This document shows positions 1 to 6,850 of a DNA stretch of 14,258 bases, piece by piece. The DNA lies in the NCBI GenBank assembly GCA_038045965.1, contig JBBSXD010000032.1, forward strand, positions 1 to 14,258. Direction: 5' to 3'. Made by a program: the position numbers and the translations under genes. The DNA is from ARS1285 sp038045965. GTDB taxonomy: Archaea; Nanobdellota; Nanobdellia; Pacearchaeales; GW2011-AR1. Position 1 is the first letter of the stretch; every line of letters starts with the position of its first letter. Under the pieces are notes generated by a model, which searched no databases, was not told the origin of the DNA, and saw only the letters and a list, made by a program, of their open reading frames with translations.

Positions 1-68
1 TGAAATGATCTAAGAGGATAACTAAATAACAATTCTAAAATCTTCTCTGGAGTATCTGTATTTTTCAT
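1..68 (-). CDS. Partial N-terminus of a probable winged-helix protein
   Basis: An open frame starts at the ATG at 68-66 and runs off the left edge. Only the first 22 residues are visible: M-K-N-T-D-T-P-E-K-I-L-E-L-L-F-S-Y-P-L-R-S-F. The pattern of an acidic/polar start, then K-I-L-E-L-L, then a short turn with Tyr-Pro, resembles the first helix of archaeal winged-helix DNA-binding domains (MarR/ArsR-like, or wHTH modules of nucleotidyltransferases). The identification rests on that pattern alone. The paired CAATTG palindromes just upstream would suit an autoregulated transcription factor, but this is inference. Confidence 0.4.
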   Translation of the reverse strand, partial: MKNTDTPEKILELLFSYPLRSF

Positions 69-81
69 ATGTCAATTTAAA

Positions 82-115
82 ATTACAATTGTCATTTTAA
101 TATATCAATTGTAAT
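82..115. promoter_or_regulatory. Operator-like inverted repeat around a TATA region
   Basis: ATTACAATTG (82-91) is repeated as its exact reverse complement CAATTGTAAT (106-115), a 10-bp perfect inverted repeat. Each arm contains the self-palindrome CAATTG, and the two CAATTG copies start 20 bp apart, about two helical turns. The 14-bp spacer contains the AT-rich stretch TTTTAATATAT, the best TATA candidate for the minus-strand gene starting at 68. Binding there would block the promoter, so an autorepressor site is a reasonable inference. Confidence 0.4.
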
Positions 116-193
116 AATATGTTAACAGATGTTTATAAAGTTTTTTATGATAATGAAATAAATCAAAAAGAATTAGTTAAAATCAACTATAAC

Positions 194-961
194 CTAGCTC
201 TTTTTTTTAACCAGCTCTCTTCCAACTTTTCTTACTCCTCTAAATGAAGCTCCAAATTCTCTAGTATTTTTATCTATTCTCTCCTCTAAAGATAACGCTT
301 TCTGTTTATTAACATAATATCTAATATTTCTTAGAAAATAAAAAATAATTACCCCTACAAATATCATTACCCAATAAGGCAGAGCATATTTATTAAAGAT
401 TAAATATTGAAAAAAAGCCCCAGTAGAACTAGTTGAAGTAATCACAATAGAACTAGATTCTATCCCAGAAATAGTAGAAATTAAAATAGAAAAATAATAA
501 AAAATAAAAACCATCCATATTGTTTTTGCAACAATCAAGCTATCAGTCACCATAAAAGTAAAATAAACTATAATTAAAAAAGGAATTACTGTTAGAATAG
601 TCGCTCCTACAGCACTATATGGAGCCGCAAGACCATTTTCAAAATTCTCTGGTAGATAAATAAAAGACAAAATTGTTATAATTAGAGCTATAGCTGATGT
701 CCAGATATTACTTTGAGTTAAATTATCAAAAAGTTCCATATTCTTAACTACACTATACATTACCATCCAAAGAAGAAGTCCTAATAAAATTCTAGTAAAA
801 TTTAAAGAAGCAAAAGGACTATTCTCTTGAAATAAAATGTCAATAAATTCAGAAAATTTCCCAAATGCTACCCCTGCAACTGTTTCCGCAAAAACAGAAT
901 TCACAGACATCAAAACTGCAATTATAAACAAAACACTAAAATACCCATACACCTTTTTCAT
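194..961 (-). CDS. Exported polytopic membrane protein, paralogue of the 1067-1804 gene
   Basis: This 255-aa protein has no recognised domain. Residues 1-25 look like a signal peptide ending V-F-A, followed by a short extracytoplasmic stretch. Probable membrane helices lie near 56-74, 88-103, 117-137, 142-163 and 195-212. The C-terminal 40 residues are basic and probably cytoplasmic. Residues 103-134 (L-P-E-N-F-E-N-G then P-Y-S-A-V-G-A and I-P-F-L-I) match the divergent neighbour at 1067-1804 in order and spacing (P-Y-T-A-L-G-A, L-P-L-L-I), so the two are paralogues. A TATA box centred 25.5 bp upstream of the ATG supports this start and a leaderless mRNA. The Ser/Thr-rich loop near 162-181 has no counterpart in the paralogue. 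Function is unknown. Confidence 0.8.
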   Translation of the reverse strand: MKKVYGYFSVLFIIAVLMSVNSVFAETVAGVAFGKFSEFIDILFQENSPFASLNFTRILLGLLLWMVMYSVVKNMELFDNLTQSNIWTSAIALIITILSFIYLPENFENGLAAPYSAVGATILTVIPFLIIVYFTFMVTDSLIVAKTIWMVFIFYYFSILISTISGIESSSIVITSTSSTGAFFQYLIFNKYALPYWVMIFVGVIIFYFLRNIRYYVNKQKALSLEERIDKNTREFGASFRGVRKVGRELVKKKS

Positions 962-982
962 TCATTAATCAATTCTATATAG

Positions 983-990
983 TTTATAAA
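983..990 (-). promoter_or_regulatory. TATA box of the 194-961 gene
   Basis: TTTATAAA is centred 25.5 bp upstream of the ATG at 961, the archaeal TATA-to-start-site distance, so transcription should begin at or next to the start codon. Confidence 0.6.
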
Positions 991-1037
991 CTTTTTTAGA
1001 TCTTCAAATATATTGAATGAATCAAAAAGACAAAGTA

Positions 1038-1045
1038 TTTTTAAA
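1038..1045 (+). promoter_or_regulatory. TATA box of the 1067-1804 gene
   Basis: TTTTTAAA is centred about 25.5 bp upstream of the ATG at 1067. With the box at 983-990 it makes a compact divergent promoter region for the two membrane paralogues. Confidence 0.6.
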
Positions 1046-1066
1046 CTATAATATATTATTTATCTA

Positions 1067-1804
1067 ATGAAAAGAGAATATGTATTATCATTCTTATCTG
1101 GCATTTTATCAATTTCATTAGTTTCAGCCCAAAATACTTTTCTTGATAGAGGAATAGAAAGTTTAAGTCAAGCATTAGGTTCTATATTTGCTCCCATATT
1201 TGGAACTGGCTTCGGAGAATTTTTATTTGCAAAAATAATGTTATTCTTTTTATTATTTGCAATTATTTTTGTTTCATTAAGACAAATAGATATATTTGCA
1301 GAAAATAGAGCAGTTCATGTAGTTCTTACATCAGTAACCTCTGTTCTTGCGATAAGATATCTAGAACCTGGAGAATTTATCAATGCTATTTTATTACCTT
1401 ATACTGCACTTGGTGCAGCTCTCTCAACATTTCTACCATTACTAATATTTTTCTATTTTGCACACAAATCTGGACTTCATGGATTTGGAAGAAGAGCGGC
1501 ATGGTTTATTTATTTAATATTTTTTATAATGCTCTGGGGAACAAGAGAATATGATACTTTAGGAGATGCAAATTGGATATATTTAATAGCTCTTGGATTT
1601 ATGTTGATAAATCTATTTTTAGATAAATCGATTCATGCATATTTTGGATTAATTGATGAATCAGCTTATGCTGAAAGACTCAACGATGCTCGAATTGCAA
1701 GATTAGAAGTAGAAAAAAGCGATATCATGACTGTAACTTCACAAAGCCCGGCAATGAGAAGAAGATTAATAGCTATAGATAGAGAATTAAGAAGAACAAG
1801 ATAA
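1067..1804 (+). CDS. Exported polytopic membrane protein, paralogue of the 194-961 gene
   Basis: This 245-aa protein has a signal peptide at residues 1-21 (hydrophobic core, V-S-A then Q). Probable membrane helices lie near 53-71, 84-98, 110-131, 144-158 and 169-186. The Arg-rich soluble tail (about 198-245) ends in R-R-L-I-A-I-D-R-E-L-R-R-T-R. The central motif P-Y-T-A-L-G-A (111-117) followed by a hydrophobic helix ending F-F-Y-F is shared with the divergently transcribed gene at 194-961. The shared topology and motif indicate an old duplication, and the pair may form one membrane assembly. It is not a transporter family I recognise. The TATA spacing supports the start. Confidence 0.8.
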   Translation: MKREYVLSFLSGILSISLVSAQNTFLDRGIESLSQALGSIFAPIFGTGFGEFLFAKIMLFFLLFAIIFVSLRQIDIFAENRAVHVVLTSVTSVLAIRYLEPGEFINAILLPYTALGAALSTFLPLLIFFYFAHKSGLHGFGRRAAWFIYLIFFIMLWGTREYDTLGDANWIYLIALGFMLINLFLDKSIHAYFGLIDESAYAERLNDARIARLEVEKSDIMTVTSQSPAMRRRLIAIDRELRRTR

Positions 1805-1806
1805 AT

Positions 1807-2076
1807 TTACTGCACTCTATATCCAACAATCTTTCTTTTTTTCCCTTCGCCTTGATAAATAGGAACTTCATTATTAATTTGTTTAATTTTACTTCCCGCT
1901 TTACTATTCATAATCATAATTACTACTCCCAAAACAATTAAAACAGCAACAGGAATAAGTATATATTCGCTATTTATCTTTTCTAGAAAATTAAAATTTG
2001 CTCTTCCTATTTTGGAATTTAAAGCTAAACCAATTAAACCAATTCCAGCTAATAAATATCCTATCACTGCTTTCAT
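1807..2076 (-). CDS. Small two-helix membrane protein, unknown function
   Basis: This 89-aa protein has probable membrane helices at residues 2-20 and 37-56, joined by a short polar loop. The soluble tail (57-89) contains the polar stretch E-V-P-I-Y-Q-G-E-G-K-K-R-K-I-V-G-Y. It has no catalytic motif and I do not recognise a family. Its stop lies 2 bp from the stop of the convergent plus-strand membrane gene, so the two transcripts must overlap at their 3' ends. A TATA box (2097-2104) sits about 24.5 bp upstream of the ATG. Confidence 0.7.
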   Translation of the reverse strand: MKAVIGYLLAGIGLIGLALNSKIGRANFNFLEKINSEYILIPVAVLIVLGVVIMIMNSKAGSKIKQINNEVPIYQGEGKKRKIVGYRVQ

Positions 2077-2096
2077 CTTAATATAAAAAAACCCAT

Positions 2097-2104
2097 ATTT
2101 AAAT
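2097..2104 (-). promoter_or_regulatory. TATA box of the 1807-2076 gene
   Basis: ATTTAAAT is centred 24.5 bp upstream of the ATG at 2076, consistent with a leaderless transcript. Confidence 0.5.
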
Positions 2105-2168
2105 ATCTTTTTATAAAAATTTCTAAATTAAAAAGCTAATATAAATTTCACAGATTAAAAAGAAAACA

Positions 2169-2176
2169 TTTATAAA
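2169..2176 (+). promoter_or_regulatory. TATA box of the 2198-3949 operon
   Basis: TTTATAAA is centred 25.5 bp upstream of the ATG at 2198. It probably serves all three genes up to 3949, because no further TATA box at this spacing precedes the next two starts. Confidence 0.6.
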
Positions 2177-2197
2177 TTTATTATAATACATTATAAT

Positions 2198-2974
2198 ATG
2201 ATAATAATAAAAAAAACAAGAGAAGTTGGAACCTCTGCAGGAGTGCTTTTACCCAGGGAGTGGCTTAACAAACAAGTAATTGTACAACTAATAATTCCAG
2301 ATACCAAAATAATAAAGAAAAGAGTAATAGATATATTAGTTGAAAAGGATTTGTTACAAGAAGTAATAGGAATCTATCAAACAGGGAGTATTGCCAGAAA
2401 TGAGTCAGATGAATATAGCGATATAGATATTTTAATTGTAACAGAGAATTATTCTGGGACTATAAATGAAGAAAATTATAGTATTATTTTAATACCAAAA
2501 AAAGAGTTAGAAAAAAGTTTAGAAAAGAACCCAATATATTATCTACCAATGATAAAAGAAGCAAAAACCATAATCAATCCAGAATTAATCGCAAAATATA
2601 AAAAATACAAATTAACAAAAAAAGGGGTTTTGTCATATATAAAATCATCAATGGTAGCAATTAAAAGGAGTAATCATTTAATTTCACTCGATGAAGAATT
2701 AGGAGATAAAAATACAAGTGATGCCGTAGCATATTCATTAGTATTAAGAATAAGAGGAGCATATATATTGGAGTCTATTATTAATAACAAAATGTGGAAT
2801 AAAAAAGAATTAATAAAAATAATAAACAATAAAAAAATATATCAAGGATATTTAGCTAGAAAGGAAAAGAAAAAAAATAATAGAAATTATATCCCAATAG
2901 ATGAAGCAAAAGTTTTGATAAAATTATTAGAAAATATGTTACAAAAACTAGAAAAATGGGCAAAAGAAAAATAG
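2198..2974 (+). CDS. Nucleotidyltransferase with AbrB/DUF2080-like N-terminus and helical HEPN-like tail
   Basis: This 258-aa protein has three parts. Residues 6-31 (R-E-V-G-T-S-A-G-V-L-L-P-R-E-W-L-N-K-Q-V) match the archaeal DUF2080/AbrB-like module often found at the front of such proteins. Residues 62-80 carry the minimal-nucleotidyltransferase signature G-S-x10-D-x-D (G63, S64, D75, D77), which binds NTP and metal in Pol-beta-like enzymes. Residues 137-258 are predicted mostly helical and resemble HEPN or nucleotidyltransferase-associated helical domains, but no clear R-x4-6-H motif is visible. Known relatives act as AMP-transferring antitoxins or as uncharacterised resistance-like enzymes. 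It overlaps the next small gene by 19 bp. A single-protein MNT/HEPN module is my preferred reading, with moderate confidence. Confidence 0.75.
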   Translation: MIIIKKTREVGTSAGVLLPREWLNKQVIVQLIIPDTKIIKKRVIDILVEKDLLQEVIGIYQTGSIARNESDEYSDIDILIVTENYSGTINEENYSIILIPKKELEKSLEKNPIYYLPMIKEAKTIINPELIAKYKKYKLTKKGVLSYIKSSMVAIKRSNHLISLDEELGDKNTSDAVAYSLVLRIRGAYILESIINNKMWNKKELIKIINNKKIYQGYLARKEKKKNNRNYIPIDEAKVLIKLLENMLQKLEKWAKEK

Positions 2975-3174
2975 AAAGAAAAAAACGTAAAAAAAGATTA
3001 ATGAAACAAATTGAGGGATTAAACTTACAAAAAACAAAACATCTTCTAAAAGTAGAAACCGAAGAAGGCTCGAAAGATACAACTCCTGAATATTGGAAAG
3101 GAGAAATTGAAGAATTCGAATATCAAAAAAATAAGAAAGAAAATAAATTAAAAAACATAAAAGAAAATAAGTAG
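2956..3174 (+). CDS. Small Lys-rich protein, unknown function
   Basis: This 72-aa, highly charged protein has an extremely basic start (residues 3-18) and a helical middle containing E-T-E-E-G-S-K-D-T-T-P-E-Y-W-K-G-E-I-E-E-F. The last part alternates Lys and Glu and suggests a short coiled coil. The first ATG overlaps the end of the nucleotidyltransferase gene by 19 bp. A second in-frame ATG at 3001 (M16) would remove the overlap and most of the basic tail, and is a credible alternative start. The stop is 4 bp before the methyltransferase gene, so it belongs to the same operon. It could be a partner or antitoxin of the upstream enzyme, but nothing in the sequence proves that. Confidence 0.55.
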   Translation: MGKRKIERKKRKKRLMKQIEGLNLQKTKHLLKVETEEGSKDTTPEYWKGEIEEFEYQKNKKENKLKNIKENK

Positions 3175-3178
3175 GAAA

Positions 3179-3949
3179 ATGGCATCATACGACATTATTG
3201 GCTCCGTAGCGATAATTAAATCAGAAGATAAAACGAGAGAACAAAAATTAAAAGAAGTTAGAAAACTATTAAAAAAATCCCATATAAAAACTATTTTAGA
3301 AAAAACTTCAAAAGTTAAAGGTCGGCTTAGAAAAATAAAAGTAAAATATTTAGCAGGAATAAAAACATTTGAAACAATTCATAAGGAGAATAATTCTTAT
3401 TTTAAACTTAATATAGAAAACTGTTATTTTTCTCCAAGATTAAGTGCAGATAGAAAGATAATCGCAGAAAAAATAAAAAAAGAGGACAATGTTTTAGTAA
3501 TGTTTTCTGGAATAGGAGCATATCCCATAATTATCTATAAGATAAAAAAACCAAAGAAAATAACTGCAATTGAAATATCCAAAGAATGTAATAAATATGC
3601 TAAAGAAAATATTATCTTAAACAAAATCCCTAAAGAGAAAATAAATCTTATTCAAGGAGATGTAAAAAAACAAGTCCCAAAATTAAAAGATAAATTTGAT
3701 AAAATAATTATGGCCCGTCCAAATCTCAAAACTACCTTCCTAGAACAAGCATTAAAAGTATCAAAAAAAAATACAAGAATTTTTTATCATGGATTCTGTC
3801 ATCAAGATAAATTAAAAGAACTCAAACAAGAATTAATAAATGAAGCAGAAAAATTAAAAAGAAAGATAATAATTACAAAAACATCAAAAGCAGGAGACAT
3901 AGCTCCTTATAAATTCAGATATCAAATTGAAATCAAAGTCTTAAGATAA
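3179..3949 (+). CDS. Trm5/TYW2-like tRNA methyltransferase, shortened
   Basis: This 256-aa class I SAM-dependent enzyme belongs to the archaeal Trm5/Taw2 group (COG2520), which modifies position 37 of tRNA next to the anticodon. Residues 4-13 (Y-D-I-I-G-S-V-A-I-I) begin the family's D2 domain. Y-F-S-P-R (83-87) is the conserved entry to the Rossmann fold. V-L-V-M-F-S-G-I-G-A-Y (105-115) is the SAM loop, and E132 follows the second strand as the expected acidic residue. Typical Trm5 proteins are about 330-350 aa, so the N-terminal D1 domain is absent. The usual N-L/P-P motif IV is replaced by M-A-R-P-N (178-182). Taw2 or another substrate is possible. It is probably co-transcribed with the two preceding genes. 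Confidence 0.8.
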   Translation: MASYDIIGSVAIIKSEDKTREQKLKEVRKLLKKSHIKTILEKTSKVKGRLRKIKVKYLAGIKTFETIHKENNSYFKLNIENCYFSPRLSADRKIIAEKIKKEDNVLVMFSGIGAYPIIIYKIKKPKKITAIEISKECNKYAKENIILNKIPKEKINLIQGDVKKQVPKLKDKFDKIIMARPNLKTTFLEQALKVSKKNTRIFYHGFCHQDKLKELKQELINEAEKLKRKIIITKTSKAGDIAPYKFRYQIEIKVLR

Positions 3950-3952
3950 AGA

Positions 3953-3960
3953 TTTTTAAA
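3953..3960 (+). promoter_or_regulatory. TATA box of the beta-propeller gene
   Basis: TTTTTAAA is centred 26.5 bp upstream of the ATG at 3983, just after the methyltransferase stop, so the propeller gene has its own promoter. Confidence 0.55.
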
Positions 3961-3982
3961 GATAAGATTATAGTATTAACGT

Positions 3983-5629
3983 ATGCAAGAACAAGATATA
4001 ATCTATAAACAAAATAATACAAAACCTATTATTTTCACTATAGTACTAGTTATAATTATTCTATTAATAGTTTTAACTATTTTTTATGTTTTAAAAAATC
4101 AGTATAACAATCCAGTTGTTGACATATCAGATGATACAGGTAAAACTCCTAAAGAACTTAGTGAAACAATAAAGGAAATTAATCTTCAATCAACTCTTTT
4201 AGCGACTATTCCTATTGAATATATTCAAAATAATTATGATATACGGGGAGAGTTTTTAGATGGTGGAAGAAAGATTTTTTACTATGCATATGTACCAGGA
4301 GAATCAAATACAGTATTTTTAAATGGAGATCCAAATAATATCGTTGAATCTTATAATCTTCTTCCAGGTGGACTCTCTTGGCAATCTGCTGTTTATCTTA
4401 AGAAAAAAGATGATAAGTATTCTGTTATAAGAGATGGAAAAGAAGAGTATTATGGAGCAATAGATAGGAACATAGCTACCAGCAAAAATGGCAAAACTAT
4501 CGGATATATAGTTGATAAAAATTACGTAGTAATAAATGGGAAACCTGACAAGAAATATACGCAAGTAAGTGGAATTTCGATTAGTCCAGATGAAAAACAT
4601 GTTGCTTATATATCATTTGAAGGCGATAAAAATACAAGAGAAACAAATGTTATTCTTGATGGTAAGAAAAGTAGCAATGATTATAATTTAATATCCAGAC
4701 CTACTTTTAATCCAAATAGTAAAAGTATTGCTTACATAGCTCTAAGAGATCTTGACGAAAACAATATAAAAAATTCAAAATGCTTTGCTGTTGTAAATAA
4801 AAAAGAAATTGCAGAATTTGAATGTACTGAAGAAAATGTTTTTATGATGATTTTTAATAATGAAGGAGATGCAGGATTAATTACTTTTAGTCCAGATGGT
4901 AAAAGTGTTGCTTTTTCTATAGGTGGATTATTAATCATTGATGGAAAACAAGTAAATAAATATTCGAAAGCATTCAATCTTGTATTTAGTCCAGACAGTA
5001 AGCATGTTGCTTATTATGCATCAAGTAAAGAAGATCCAAAAAAATTATTTATTGTATTAGATGGAAAAGAAATAAAAAAACCTGATGAATCAAATTTTGG
5101 TAGTGGAGATCTGGTTTGGAATCCCGACAGTAAAAGCTTTGCATATAGAATTATTAGAAGAGAGGGACAATCTTATAAAGTTTCTATTGTTTTGAGATAT
5201 TTAAATGATAATGAGAAAATTGGAAAAGAATATAATAGAATTGAACATATAATATTTAGTCCAAGAGGCGAAAGAATGGTTTATGTTGCAGTGAGACTTG
5301 AGCAATCAATAGAGCAAGAAGGAGCATATATCTCAGAATTAATTCTAGTCGATGGATATACTGGCAACGAAATAGATGAAGGCCTTAACTTAGATTTACT
5401 ACCTGTATTTAGTAATGATGGTAAAAGCATTGCGTATATAGTTGGTCATGATAAAAAGTCGCGTGTTGCAAGGAAGTCTCATATTGTAATAAATGGAGAG
5501 CCAGGAATAGACTATGATCAAATATGGACAAATCCAATTTTCAGCCAAGATGGAAAATCTGTTGGTTACGGAATATTAAAAGGAAATGAGCTATGGTGGA
5601 TTGTTGATAAAGTTAAAAAATTACAATAA
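3983..5629 (+). CDS. Membrane-anchored TolB-like (PD40) beta-propeller
   Basis: This 548-aa protein has a short cytoplasmic N-terminus and one membrane helix at about residues 16-37, with no cleavage site, so the bulk is probably extracytoplasmic. The rest is a run of PD40/WD40-like blades. The core motif F-S-P-D-G-K-S-V-A-Y and variants recur near 168, 200, 241, 302, 335, 379, 425, 476 and 519, about nine copies, alternating with strands ending V-I-x-D/N-G-K. This is the TolB/DPP-IV-like propeller type. No peptidase triad or other enzyme domain follows, so a binding or scaffold role on the cell surface is the best inference. It is followed by a PycTM-like gene with a separate promoter. The ligand is unknown. 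Confidence 0.85.
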   Translation: MQEQDIIYKQNNTKPIIFTIVLVIIILLIVLTIFYVLKNQYNNPVVDISDDTGKTPKELSETIKEINLQSTLLATIPIEYIQNNYDIRGEFLDGGRKIFYYAYVPGESNTVFLNGDPNNIVESYNLLPGGLSWQSAVYLKKKDDKYSVIRDGKEEYYGAIDRNIATSKNGKTIGYIVDKNYVVINGKPDKKYTQVSGISISPDEKHVAYISFEGDKNTRETNVILDGKKSSNDYNLISRPTFNPNSKSIAYIALRDLDENNIKNSKCFAVVNKKEIAEFECTEENVFMMIFNNEGDAGLITFSPDGKSVAFSIGGLLIIDGKQVNKYSKAFNLVFSPDSKHVAYYASSKEDPKKLFIVLDGKEIKKPDESNFGSGDLVWNPDSKSFAYRIIRREGQSYKVSIVLRYLNDNEKIGKEYNRIEHIIFSPRGERMVYVAVRLEQSIEQEGAYISELILVDGYTGNEIDEGLNLDLLPVFSNDGKSIAYIVGHDKKSRVARKSHIVINGEPGIDYDQIWTNPIFSQDGKSVGYGILKGNELWWIVDKVKKLQ

Positions 5630-5634
5630 ATAAT

Positions 5635-5642
5635 TTTATAAA
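5635..5642 (+). promoter_or_regulatory. TATA box of the PycTM-like gene
   Basis: TTTATAAA is centred 25.5 bp upstream of the ATG at 5664, supporting that start and independent, leaderless transcription. Confidence 0.6.
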
Positions 5643-5663
5643 TCTCCTACTCCAATAATAATT

Positions 5664-6173
5664 ATGAGTGATTCAAATTCTCGCACAGATCCCAAAGCAC
5701 TTGCAGAATATCTAAGTAAGAATTATGCACAATTGCAAGGACTAATGAAACAGGCAGATACCAAAGCAAATATTTTAATTGCATTAATCGGGGCCATACT
5801 TTCCATTTTCTTTAATTTTTTAATGTCTGAATCAAATCGGCTTGTTGTTTGGCAAACAGCCACAGTCTTAAGTTTATTATTAATATCTGGAACATTTGCA
5901 ATTTTAGTAATTTATCCAAAAATATCTAAACCATCAGGAAAATTTTCACTTACATATTTTAAAGATGCACAAAATGTTGATACAGAAAAATGGACAAAAA
6001 AATTAATAAATTCAGATCAAGAAGAATTAATAACAAAAGATATCATGGATAATATAAAAATAATTTCTAGTATACTAGATAAAAAATTCAACAAATTAAG
6101 GATAGCCTATATTTTATTTGGGGCATCTATATTCATAAAAACGATATTTGATGCTATAATATGGTTTTATTAA
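5664..6173 (+). CDS. Pycsar-effector-like (PycTM/DUF5706) membrane protein
   Basis: This 169-aa protein begins with a soluble helix (10-30) that leads into A-D-T-K-A-N-I-L-I-A-L-I-G-A-I-L-S (31-47). That sequence closely resembles the diagnostic A-D-x-K-A start of the first membrane helix in PycTM effectors. Membrane helices lie near 36-54, 62-84 and 147-168, with a soluble segment (about 86-145) between the last two, matching the family's layout. Known PycTM proteins oligomerise on binding cCMP or cUMP and breach the membrane, causing abortive infection. They are encoded beside a pyrimidine cyclase (PycC). No cyclase is in this window, so this copy is either an orphan, answers a distant enzyme, or has another role. 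Confidence 0.65.
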   Translation: MSDSNSRTDPKALAEYLSKNYAQLQGLMKQADTKANILIALIGAILSIFFNFLMSESNRLVVWQTATVLSLLLISGTFAILVIYPKISKPSGKFSLTYFKDAQNVDTEKWTKKLINSDQEELITKDIMDNIKIISSILDKKFNKLRIAYILFGASIFIKTIFDAIIWFY

Positions 6174-6253
6174 ATCATGATAAAGATTTTAACGAATCAT
6201 GTTATAAAATTTTAAAGAAAGAATAAGAATAAATATGAATATAAATTCTAAAA

Positions 6254-6817
6254 CTAACAATGATTATTCATTGAATCAAATGCTATTATATAATTATTTA
6301 GACTAGTCCTTATATTTCTTTTATCATCATAAACCCAATTTTTTATACCTTCAACTTCTCCCATTCTTGATTGGGGGGATATATTACCATCCCAGTCAGA
6401 AAATAATTCAATTGCCCTTAAAGTTAAACCACCTAATATTCTTTTTCTAACCTCATTATACCTTTTTTCATCCAAACTTTCAAAACTTTTATATTTTTCA
6501 TTCCACTGATATCCTTTCCTAATTAACTCAAAATGAGTCTCATCTCTAAAAAAATCAAAAAAACCTTCTCCTTGATAATTATAAGGACTTATATTCCTAT
6601 TACCCATACACCATTCAGCATAAATCCTAGAATCTATGTCCAGCACAAAATACCAATTTGGATTTTTTAATTTAGGATGTGAGAGGGAATCATAAAAATC
6701 CATTAATAAATCAAAATCTTTTTCTGGAATATTTGAACATCTATTTCCTTCATCAGTTATTACTAATGTAGGTCTATTAAAAGTCCCTTTTAAAGTCTCC
6801 AATTTCGGTTTTATCAT
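6254..6817 (-). CDS. Unrecognised 187-aa soluble protein downstream of the HerA-like gene
   Basis: I recognise no family. The protein has no signal peptide or membrane helix and is unusually rich in aromatic residues. Notable stretches are P-N-W-Y-F-V-L-D-I-D-S-R-I-Y-A-E-W (53-69), G-F-F-D-F-F-R-D-E (85-93) and a C-terminal Asn-rich helix. There are several conserved-looking Asp/Glu residues but no nuclease or NTPase signature I can name. It lies 33 bp downstream of the HerA-like gene in the same orientation, yet it has a plausible TATA box of its own. Partnership with the HerA-like ATPase is possible from position only. Confidence 0.65.
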   Translation of the reverse strand: MIKPKLETLKGTFNRPTLVITDEGNRCSNIPEKDFDLLMDFYDSLSHPKLKNPNWYFVLDIDSRIYAEWCMGNRNISPYNYQGEGFFDFFRDETHFELIRKGYQWNEKYKSFESLDEKRYNEVRKRILGGLTLRAIELFSDWDGNISPQSRMGEVEGIKNWVYDDKRNIRTSLNNYIIAFDSMNNHC

Positions 6818-6837
6818 AACCCTACAATAAAATCCAA

Positions 6838-6845
6838 TTTAAAAA
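6838..6845 (-). promoter_or_regulatory. Candidate TATA box of the 6254-6817 gene
   Basis: The minus strand reads TTTTTAAA, centred 24.5 bp upstream of the ATG at 6817, in the short gap after the HerA-like gene. Confidence 0.45.
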
Positions 6846-6850
6846 GATTA

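Noticed and set aside
119..247. A 42-codon plus-strand frame beginning M-L-T-D-V-Y-K-V-F-Y
   Set aside because: It runs into the coding end of the minus-strand membrane gene, its TATA spacing is poor, and its last third is antisense to real codons. A short peptide cannot be excluded but is not supported.
6174..6204. Direct repeat AATCATG in the gap between the PycTM-like gene and the 187-aa gene
   Set aside because: Seven AT-rich bases repeated twice in a convergent intergenic gap are within chance expectation, with no further repeat unit or symmetry.
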